Shown: in pieces, positions 45,102 to 53,560 of the stretch
Layout: each line of letters opens with the position of its first letter
Numbering within the stretch: the stretch's first letter is position 1
Source: Conus ventricosus
Lineage: Eukaryota > Mollusca > Gastropoda > Neogastropoda > Conidae
Direction of reading: 5' to 3'
NCBI GenBank assembly: GCA_018398815.1
Contig: CM031596.1
Location: 73,877,157-73,941,156 of the forward strand
Length of the DNA: 64,000 nt
Translations under genes and position numbers: made by a program
Notes under the pieces: generated by a model
Database searches by the model: none
What the model was told of the DNA's origin: nothing
What the model saw: the letters and a program-made list of their open reading frames with translations, nothing else

Positions 45102-46066
45102 AAGACCTTTTTTTCCTTCATCTTTCCTTTTTTTTCATTGTTTGACAGGGCAAGAGAATTTCATTAATATATGACTGCTTAATCAAAATCAACAGGAATC
45201 ATAATGACTCGTCCTTGCTTTTGTTTGACACCATGGAAAATGATAGAAATGTGGATGACAGCTTTGCACTTTATTGATGGACAATTCTGAAAATGATTGA
45301 AAGGATGAATTATACTTCATGTATATGGTGGCTTTTTGACAGTGAGGACAAGAGGAACTGACAAGATAAGAAGGCCACCTTTGTTCATCCATTTTCTATA
45401 TGTGGTGGGGTTTGGGAGGAAAGACAAAATGTGCTGACAACATGTCAACTTTGATTTCTCCTTATTTAAAATGGTGTGATTCTTTGGACTTAAAAGACAA
45501 ATGGTGCCGGCAAGAATAAGGCTACCTTGGTTCCTCATTGTGCATCTCAAATGTGTGAGCATGTATATTCTTTTTACACACAGTCTTGATTCAAATAGTA
45601 AAGTGACCATTTTAAACAATTTGTGGGGGAAATTTTGTTGATTTTTGGAATGTTTTGATCAGTTCAGATTGGGTGAGAAAAATTTCCCTTTTTGAGTTTT
45701 TATATTCTGGTTTATTTCTACACTTTTAGACTTTAACTTTCCTGAGCTTGTACAATAAGCCATGAAAATAATTTTTATTCATTTCAATGAATTAATGGAA
45801 CATAAAGTCTAACAGTAACTCACAAAAGCATGTTACAGTTAAGCTTTTTACTGCAGAAATCATGTTACAATTAAGCTTTTTCTGGTGCAGGAGAGCCAAC
45901 GAAATTGGCCTAAAAAATTTTAAAAATCAATTTCGCCCGGGGGCTTCGCCCCCCTGGACCCCCCAACGGGGCGCTGCCCCTGTACCCCGCCGGGGCCTAG
46001 GCGGCCCCTGGACCCCAGCCTAATTTCAGTCGAATCAAGTTTTGTAGGTTTTCACCCATGCAACTA

Positions 46067-47206
46067 AATCTAACTTCATCACCAAAGTTTGTACACTTGA
46101 CAGTAAAGATTAATTGTTCAGTGAAGGAAAGCTTAGTGTCCTGTTCTGTTTTATGGCCAATTTGTTTGCTTAGGCCATAGTTTTGTTACTAATGCAGAAC
46201 AGAGATGCTTCACAAAAGGAGTCTTGCATGACGGGCCTAACATTTTCATTCTATGGCTCAGCTTCCAACAAGGAAAAGCTATCAGCAGTGTGATTGTATG
46301 GCCTCCTTTACCCCTAGACTGCAGTACATGTCTGTCTGTTTTGTTTGAAGAGAGTGGCATAATGTACAGCTTTAATTTCAAGGTTATAAGTCAATACTTT
46401 TTTTCCCTGAACACTCATACTTTTGACTACTACTTTAGTGGTAATGACTGGTGAGTTGATTTTAACGTGGTGACAGCCCTGATGTGGCCCTTTTGCGGTC
46501 GGCTGGGCTATAAGCAACATTATCTTATCTTATCCTAACTTTAGTGGTAACTGATGCTTTATCAGTTTTTCCTGAACTTAGAAATCAACGTTTAAAATTT
46601 GATGACTTTTCTTTGTAAGTCTACAGTTTCACATTCAAATCTAGTTCGAAGCTTGGTCACCACCAGATACAATAGTAACCAGCTGACAGAGATTTCCAGA
46701 ACTGCCAAACTGGCTTTGTGGATATTAATCTCCAGAGTTATCTGCAAAAACGCAATTACTTCTGTGTAAAAGCACAACAGATCACCTCCATAACTTTGTT
46801 ACTAGTTATATTTCAGAATAGTCTGCTATTTCTGTGGAAATTTGTGCTGATACTGCTGCTGTCACTGCTTGGTAAGCATCTGTCATTTGTAAAGACAGTT
46901 TTGTTTTTTGTTAAAAGTCCTATCGTTTTATCACAGTCCTGCTAGCTCTTACTCTGAGCAACTTCTATTCATTGTTAGAACTGCCCTATCATTATATCAC
47001 AGTCCTACTGGCTCTTACTTTGAATGACAAAATGCTGACTCATCACTGTTCCACTGACATGCACAGCTAATAATTTATTGTTTGTGAAGTATGGTGCGCA
47101 TAGCGTATATAATATTCTGGTGTGCATTATAGTCTGAAGTTTACGCAGTTCTTCTGTCTTACTTTTGTTTTTGTTGTTGCTTTACTCAAACCCAGACTGT
47201 TTTCAG
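46067..47206. other. Intron sequence with a LINE/SINE tail and a short tandem duplication
   Basis: The solo LINE tail lies at 46448-46530. A tandem duplication of about 58 bp (TCACAGTCCTGCTAGCTCTT and TCACAGTCCTACTGGCTCTT) lies at about 46917-47025. The TTTCAG acceptor ends at 47206. Confidence 0.6.
46448..46530 (+). repeat. Solo 3'-tail of the I/Nimb-like LINE or its SINE
   Basis: GGTGAGTTGATTTTAACGTG then GTGACAGCCCTGATGTGGCC and a GCTGGGCTATAAGCAACATT ATCTTATCTTATCC end match the LINE 3' end at 58801-58890 over the whole 80 bp. No LINE coding sequence is attached. Confidence 0.75.
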
Positions 47207-47416
47207 ATTCTGCCCCAACAACACCCGTACGCCCCAGCAACATTGGATCTCCCATGCCGCCTTGCACACCACCTCTGTCAGAGGGGAAACAAACTCCAGA
47301 TGACAGGAAGGTGCTGCGGCCCATTGGAGGAGAGAGAGCTGCCCAGCGAAAACTGCCTCTCAACGAACCAGGTCTAGGTGGCTCAGGGAAATTCAAGATC
47401 ATGTGGGGAGCAACAG
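47207..47416 (+). CDS. ANKHD1: ANKHD1/ANKRD17 (mask)-like gene, penultimate-type C-terminal exon
   Basis: The acceptor is TTTCAG ending at 47206 and the donor is GTAATA at 47417. The exon enters in phase 1: the split codon G|AT gives Asp, so the joined protein reads CMP-D-SAPTTPVRPSNIGS, followed by CTPPLSEGKQTPDDRKVLRP, IGGERAAQRK and SGKFKIMWGATG. DDRKVLRPIGGERAAQRK corresponds to the conserved QDRKIPPPIGTERLARIR-like motif near the C-terminus of ANKHD1, and the IMW segment to its IWSF motif. The frame is intact. The final exon was not found before the gap at 53461. Confidence 0.88.
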
Positions 47417-47689
47417 GTAATACCAAATCACATGTTTGTGTGTCTAATTAGAGGCTGTCCCATATGAATCTGTCATTTATGGTAACATGGCATGGGGAAT
47501 TGGCAGAGCTAATTACTTAAAGAAGTGAATGTTACCAGTGAATGATGTGTCAGTTACTTGTTCCGAAAAGGGGAAAAAAAAAAAATTTTTAAGAGGGCAG
47601 TGACTTTTGAGGTAGACAAATCTGTCAAATTTCATGTCTTGCACAGTTACTGAGTTAGTGGATCCTGTAATGCGTTTCCTCTCTGTGTA

Positions 47690-48117
47690 TGTGTGAATTC
47701 TGTTGATATGTTCGAGAGTTGCAATACGTGCTCAAGAGCGTACATGTGTTTGTGTGTGTGCACGCGTGCTTGCACATGTTTCATAGTTGAAAGAGTGTGT
47801 GTTTGCATGCATGTGTCTGCTTTTTGTGTTATTGTACACATCTTTGTGGCTCTGTGCTCTCAGCAAAGCCTGTGTGTGTGTGTGTACACACAGATCTGTG
47901 CTTTCAGCAAAGCCTCTGTATGTGTGGTGTGTGTGTATTCCATGTGTTTGTGTTCATGTGTTTTTATGAATGTGCATAGTCCACCTGTGTATGAGGTATA
48001 TACAGGCTCCCTCTCCTCCATCCTCTCTCTCTACACCTGTGTATGAGGCATATACAAGTGCTGTCGTTCTCTCCCTCTCTCACGCATGCATGTATGCACG
48101 CATGCACACACACTTAG

Positions 48118-48162
<45 letters not shown>

Positions 48163-48250
48163 GCACACACTCTGACATATAAGTGTAACACTCGCATGCA
48201 CTCTCACAGGCAGACACATTCACACACACAGACCCTAAAGGTGCGTGCAC
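47690..48250. repeat. GT/CA-rich microsatellite stretch
   Basis: Loose GT repeats (47740-47960) are followed by about 20 CA units at 48121-48157 and scattered CA tracts. Cys/Val- or His/Thr-rich open frames here arise from the dinucleotide repeats. Confidence 0.8.
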
Positions 48251-48927
48251 ACACACATTAGATATATTTGTCCTGGGATAAGGCGACATGTCTGGAATTC
48301 ATAGGAAGGTACTGCATCAGTGTTTTGGATTTTTTAAAAGATTTCAAATCATTTCTGTTCTGTCACTATAGCATTTTGTTTTATCTGTGATGATGTGAAT
48401 GGTAATCATAATATATTTGGCATCATATACTTTACCATGTCAGACCATAGCATTCCACGGCAGTTAGTCAGCTCTGCCAGGCCGAGTTTTTTTGTGGCTA
48501 ATGCAGTAATAAGACCATCACATGACGCCCACACTACTTCCGCCATGGCAGAAGCCGGTGTAAACATCCTGTTCCTCATTCAACCTCAGCCTCCTGCTTA
48601 ACAAGGACAGGTTTTTTGCTCTGTCTCACCTATACTTCTGTTTTTGTAGAGATTGCTTGTGTGCTTGCCTTCTTTACTTGTTCTGTTGTGGCTTACGTTC
48701 GAACATGGGTACCATTGCCGCGTGAGGCTTATGGATGGTGTTTTATTTCATTTTATTCACGCTCGACGGCGTGACGGCTCACGACTTCTCTTCACCCCAT
48801 TGTTCTCCATTTGTCCCTTACTCAATGGGTGTGGGAACGCATCACCCTTGTAGTAGCGCGTCCCCCACTCTCTCTTTATTTTCTTCCCCATTTCCTTCGA
48901 TTTCCATCGATCTCGGCGTTTTGTTTA

Positions 48928-50093
48928 CAGGGTTCGTACAGAGTCCTGGAAGTCTTGAAAAGTATGGAAAAATGAAAAAAATCATTTCCAGGGCTGGAAA
49001 AGTCTTGGAATTTTGTAATTTGTGGCCATGGGTCTGGAAAAGTCCTGGAATTTTGTAAAAGCTGTGCAAACGTTTTCATGATGTTGAATTTCACTTTAAG
49101 GTTCTTTACAAAAACATTGAAATAGGAATGAAAACAGAAATTAAATCACACACAGTGATTGCGGTTTTCAGATTTCCTCTGGCAGGAGGTTTAGCAGACT
49201 ACATTTTTTTTCTGCAGAGTAGCTCCCCTTTACTGTGAAAAGTGTTGCGCATGCGCAGTTGGTACCATTGCTTAACTTCCTTTCAAGTCAAAAGCGCTGC
49301 GAGGGAAAATAGCGTTGAAGTATTAAAGAAAACATGGGAAAATGTGTGTTTAGCCTAGCCTGGCTAGACAATACAAATTATCGAAAATGGATTGCTCCTG
49401 CTTCCGATGGATGCAAGACAAAAGCACGGTGCCTGCTGTGCAAGAAAGACTTTGACATCGGGAACATGGGCGAAGCTGTTCTAAAAAGCCACGTGGCAGG
49501 CAAGAAACATCAAGAAATGATGCAGCTTTCAGACAAAACAACTCGGACTCCAACAATGACTGTGACTGATTATTTTCGGCCTAAGGATTGTGAAAGATGA
49601 GTTCTACATTGAAGAAACGGTTGATTTTTTTTTTTTTACTTCAGTATGGGATGCGATCATGCATTGAATGGGGTGGGGATGGGGGGTAGAGAAAATCAAA
49701 GGGCCCAAGGGCGATACACTGGCCTATTTTTAGATGCATACACACACACACACACACTGTCTCTAACGCACTCTCTCTCTCACTCTGTCTTATCCAAAAA
49801 TTTAAAAATTTGAATAGGGAGCACATTAGCTTGTAAGTGCTCAGCCATGTTGAACATCCAAATTAGAATGAAAGGACAGTTGAGAGGCCGCGAGGCCTAG
49901 TGTCCTAATTACCTGACCTGACCTGACGTGACCATATCTCGCGCGCACACACACACACACACACATACACACACTGTCACATTCAGAGGTGCACGCACAC
50001 ACACATTCTGGGCTCTGGGAAAATTATGAAAAGCCCTGGGAAAAGTCTGGAAAAAGTATGGAATTCTGTTTGGTCACATCTGTGGGAACCCTG
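48928..50093 (+). mobile_element. TIR transposon, CAGGGTTC family, with an intact zinc-finger frame and exact 6-bp target duplication
   Basis: The ends are CAGGGTTCGTACAGA at 48928 and TCTGTGGGAACCCTG closing at 50093. The flanks are exact TGTTTA copies at 48922-48927 and 50094-50099. Inside each end, TCCTGGAA/GTCTTGGAA-type motifs recur (48942-49045 and 50013-50065). The only frame of note is the 88-codon zinc-finger protein at 49334. At 1166 bp it is the most compact and least damaged of the zinc-finger carriers. It lies inside DIRS derivative Y. Confidence 0.85.
49334..49600 (+). CDS. 88-residue BED/U1-like zinc-finger protein of a TIR element
   Basis: The frame is complete from Met to stop without interruption. 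It reads MGKCVFSLAWLDNTNYRKWI, then CLLCKKDFDIG and, after the helix region, SHVAGKKHQ, a textbook C-x2-C-x16-H-x5-H finger at residues about 33-59. The tail is SDKTTRTPTMTVTDYFRPKD then CER. VTDYF has the spacing of a PCNA-interaction peptide, and the TD pair with nearby basic residues recalls a PIP degron, though the usual Gln is missing. BED fingers of transposases bind DNA; here no transposase follows. Function is unproven. Confidence 0.75.
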   Translation: MGKCVFSLAWLDNTNYRKWIAPASDGCKTKARCLLCKKDFDIGNMGEAVLKSHVAGKKHQEMMQLSDKTTRTPTMTVTDYFRPKDCER

Positions 50094-50990
50094 TGTTTAT
50101 CCCCACTAGCCATCTCGGTAATTCACTTCGACGATTGATCTTCGTCGGTCGCTCGAGCCGCCATCTTTATTCTCGCCATTCCGGCCTGGCCATGGACAGC
50201 ACTTCGGTGCCTTGTTGTGTCAACAAGGGGCAGGAGAAGGGGCTCGCTCCCTCAGCCTGTCCCCCGAATAGAGGCCCCCTCCACTGTTGCCACGTGCGGG
50301 GATTCACCCCCTGCGTGACACACATAGCGGGGACCCTCCTCCTCACTGAAGGGACCCTCAGCAGGCTAACCCTCGGCCCAGTGGGGAACAGTGTTCAGGC
50401 CCAGGGTCGCACACCCTCCCTGGTCTGGCCTCATAACGTACGCCTTCCCTCCATTCCCAATCCTCCACAGGGTGAGCCCTTCTCCAAGGGGAGAGATGGC
50501 CACCTGTGCTAACTCTGTTCCTCCATCTGGCCTTCCAATTTTCAGATAGGTAGTTCCTATCTCTCCTATCTTCTTCGTTAGGCTCTCGGCTGGCTCCATT
50601 CGGGGCTACTGGGAACCCCGCGCCCCAGGCGCTCCTCCCAGTCCTCTCTAGATGCTTCCAAGATGGGCAGATCGGCCTACGCCCAGGCGTATAAGGATCT
50701 CCCCTTCTTATCTCCCTGGGCCCTTGAAGGCAGGGTGCTGGCTAATTCCACAGCGCTCTGTCCTCTTGCACCACATCCTGGAGGCAGCCTACTGGCATCC
50801 GGAAAATCCCTTCATAAGCCTTTATTTTAGGGATGTTCGCATGACCAGGGCTGATGGTTCTGGGGACTTCTTTTGTGGCTAATGCAGCCATATCTATTCT
50901 TCTGCTAACCCCAAGAACCATTAGGGCACTAAGCCCTCTTCCGATTCCTTTGAATTCTGCTATGGTCTGACATGGTAAAGTATATGACGC

Positions 50991-51320
50991 CAAAATGGGG
51001 AGTTTGTATTATACTTCCTGTTTGGCTAGTATACTTACCATGTCAGACTCTAATGCCCACCCTGCCTTCCCCACTAGCGCTAGGGTTCTCGGGGTTACCT
51101 TGCGCATAGGCCTCGTTGAATGAGGAACAGGAAGTTTACACCGGCTTCTGCCATGGCGGGAGTAGTGTGGGCGTCATGTGATGGTCTTATTACTGCATTA
51201 GCCACAAAAATTTTTAAAAACTCGGCCTGGCAGAGCTGACTAACTGCCGTGGAATGCTATGGTCTGACATGGTAAGTATACTAGCCAAACAGGGAGTATA
51301 ATACAAACTCCCCATTTTGG
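50991..51320. mobile_element. MITE-like unit with roughly 58-bp inverted ends (copy 2)
   Basis: This has the same structure as 32181-32502 in the opposite orientation: CCAAAATGGGGAGTTTGTAT at the left and ACTCCCCATTTTGG at the right, with GACATGGTAAGTATACTAGC near the right end. It directly abuts DIRS derivative Y. Confidence 0.75.
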
Positions 51321-51564
51321 AGGTGATATCACAATGTATCAGAACTAAAATGATCACACTATTTTTAGCAGAACTGTGCTTGTACTACATTCTTACTCAG
51401 AATTGAATGTATCGTGTAAAGTTGGCATACATTTAGGGTTGGCATTTGCCAACATTTGCACACGCTGGCACTCTAGAGATGTGTTAAAAACAAGCGAGAT
51501 ACTCCATCTTCAGCTGCATAAAAATGTCATTCTCGGTCATTCAGGAGTTATAAGGTATGTTATT
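51321..51564. other. Intron sequence between two mobile elements
   Basis: No feature is visible. It ends at the TTAA target site of the piggyBac-type element. Confidence 0.5.
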
Positions 51565-51568
51565 TTAA

Positions 51569-53059
51569 CCCTCTTGTATTCAGATTCTCTGAGGCCAAAT
51601 TCCCCCTAGTTTTCAGATTCTTTTGGTGCATTTAGCCATAAAATGGGTATGTGCAGTTCAGGCTTCACCACAACCAAGAATAAACCTCTAGAGCTATGAA
51701 ATTCTGCATGTATGGTCACAAGGCTTTGTTCTATACTGTGAGCAAGATTTTGTGTGTCTCGAGGTGAAAGGTCGTGTCACTGTCACCAAAATGTCACCCA
51801 ATGTGTCACATGCGATGGTGACAATTCTAATACAGAACACCAACATGCAGTTATCCCATGCACATGCATGTTAGTGTTGTAAAATGAAAGTTGGGGCCTA
51901 CCTGAGATGATCTGTCTTCTGTCCACCCGTTCAGTCCCCACAGGTAATCCACAGAATGTCACACACAACTAGTGAATTGTCACTACTGAACAGTTACTGT
52001 AAGTAAACTCAAGCACGGTTCATCATTGTTTTTCTGTAACTGTTCTAAGCACTTTATACATGTCCATATGTATTTACACAATGTATAGCTGTACAGCGAG
52101 GATATTGAGTACAGTGTCACTGCCAGTGTCATCGAAGCACTGTCATTACAAACTACAGGTAAGCACATATACACGTACACACAAACACAGAGACTAGTGA
52201 ACTGCCCTACTGTTGAAGAAGCGTGTTTTGGGCATAACTTCGCTGACCTGGGGATCGTTGAAGCGGCGATCGCGTGACCAGTAGCACCATAGACGTGGCA
52301 GACGCCTAATCCCCATCATAATGAGTATAGAGACATAGGCCCGCATTTCGTCAGGTGTTGTGTCAAACCATAGGGAGTCAGGTGTGCCCTTAGCTGCTTG
52401 TCGTTGTTGAGCGTACCTGTTGGTTTCTACTGCTGCTAACTGAAAAAATGTGAGGGGTATAAACAAAAAGAAATAATCGAGAGGGGTGGCAGTGTTCGGC
52501 AGTGAATGCGCAGGGCCTGTCGGCTGTTGGAATGCGGCCACGTTGGCAGGATGTGTAGCCGGTCGCCATGTGGTTTGCAGAGCAGTGAGCGGCACGTTGT
52601 CTTCGGGGTCACTTTCAACATTTTCCTCTCCTTCATCGGTGCCAATTTCAACATCACTCTCTTCTCCTAACTCTCCATTTTCAAACTTCTCTACTTCTTG
52701 CAAAATTTGATCCCACTCCGCCGCAGAATAATCAGGAATATCATCAAACTCGCTGTTGTTAGCAGACGACGCCATTGTGAAAATCGGTCAGTCTCACGCA
52801 CGACTCTTCGCTCGCAGTTTCTCCCCTCTTTTTGTGAATGGAAGTGGTACCAGCATCCAAAAATAGTGGTGCCAGATTGCTGGGCTCTAGTGGGAAATCC
52901 CCAACAACTTTTAGTGGCTCTCCGAACATTTTCACGGCGTCAGCACGTGATGGAAAAGTACCGTACACATGCGGCCCCGCTACTCCCGTTTGCTCCCGTT
53001 ATGAAATCTAGCGCGCAGTCTGAGCACTCCCATCTGCGCCCGTTACGAAAACTAGAGGG
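51569..53059 (-). mobile_element. piggyBac-type transposon, internal deletion derivative
   Basis: The ends are CCCTCTTGTATTCAG at 51569 and the complement of CCCTCTAGTTTTCGT at 53059, both flanked by TTAA (51565-51568 and 53060-53063), the target site of the piggyBac superfamily. It encodes the N-terminal part of a piggyBac transposase on the minus strand (52194-52775). At 1.49 kb it is shorter than an autonomous element (usually above 2.3 kb) and lacks the catalytic core. Confidence 0.88.
52194..52775 (-). pseudogene. piggyBac transposase, N-terminal 190 residues only
   Basis: The frame starts MASSANNSEFDDIPDYSAAE, has an acidic segment typical of PGBD proteins, then PLDYFFLFIPLTFFQLAAVE, TNRYAQQ and DEMRAYVSILIMMGIRRLPR, the start of the transposase IS4-like (DDE_Tnp_1_7) domain. 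It stops after MPKTRFF, before the first catalytic Asp. The 193-codon frame itself is intact, so a truncated protein that could still bind DNA or other copies is conceivable. Downstream sequence to 51569 contains no transposase. Confidence 0.85.
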
Positions 53060-53063
53060 TTAA

Positions 53064-53460
53064 AGAGTAAAACAAAAGAAAACTCTTTCAGGTATAGCCT
53101 ATATTTAAGCTTTTACAAACTAGTGCAAAACCATGCTAATTTGAAACCCAAACATTTAGCTATATATCTGATGGGTTTCGATGCACATTTTAAGCCAAGC
53201 AGTGAGGAGGCCTTGACCATTTCTTCACATATAATGGTTGCTTTTGTTTGGAGGAGAGTCTGTGACATGTTTTTGTCACCCTCTTTCTGTCAGTTTGAAT
53301 GTCTGCAAGGAAAAAAGTTCAGCTAGCTGTTTGGGAAACATCAACAAGCATTTGAGAAAAAGAACCACTCATCTGAAAGTAGAAAGATGTTTTTACTGTT
53401 GAAATACATTTGAAATTAATTTTAAGTATGCCATTTATTGATGTGGTCAAGTGAAAATTG
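53064..53460. other. Sequence up to the scaffold gap
   Basis: AT-rich, with no recognised exon or repeat. The terminal exon of the ANKHD1-like gene was not found here. Confidence 0.5.
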
Positions 53461-53560
53461 NNNNNNNNNNNNNNNNNNNNNNNNNNNNNNNNNNNNNNNN
53501 NNNNNNNNNNNNNNNNNNNNNNNNNNNNNNNNNNNNNNNNNNNNNNNNNNNNNNNNNNNN
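53461..53560. other. Assembly gap of 100 N
   Basis: Exactly 100 unknown bases, the conventional placeholder for a join of unknown length. The relationship of the sequence to its right to the gene on its left is unknown. Confidence 0.98.

Larger units (their letters stand above)
43908..46060 (+). mobile_element. TIR transposon, family 1 copy 2, with an exact 6-bp target duplication
   Basis: CATGGGTGAAAC at 43908 and the complementary end (GTTTTCACCCATG with one extra T) closing at 46060 are flanked by exact CAACTA repeats (43902-43907 and 46061-46066). The internal order is identical to copy 1: TCCGTC/GACGGA repeats, zinc-finger exon at 44154, poly-G run at 44466-44497, second frame ending at 45101, GC-rich block at 45932-46020. 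The small difference between copies suggests fairly recent activity. Confidence 0.85.
48417..50990 (-). mobile_element. Internally deleted DIRS-type derivative (copy Y), carrying an inserted TIR element
   Basis: The left end GGCATCATATACTTTACCAT and the right end GACATGGTAAAGTATATGAC then GCCAAA are inverted relative to each other. The right half (50280-50500) retains recognisable DIRS sequence (ACACATAGCGGGG, CAGGCTAACCCT, ATTCCCAATCCTCCAC) matching 25630-25930. The 1.17-kb element at 48928-50093 interrupts it at TGTTTA. Copy X at 32503 is the same element in the opposite orientation. Confidence 0.72.

Noticed and set aside
47690..48290. Cys/Val-rich and His/Thr-rich frames on both strands
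   Set aside because: Dinucleotide repeat artefacts with no conserved motif.
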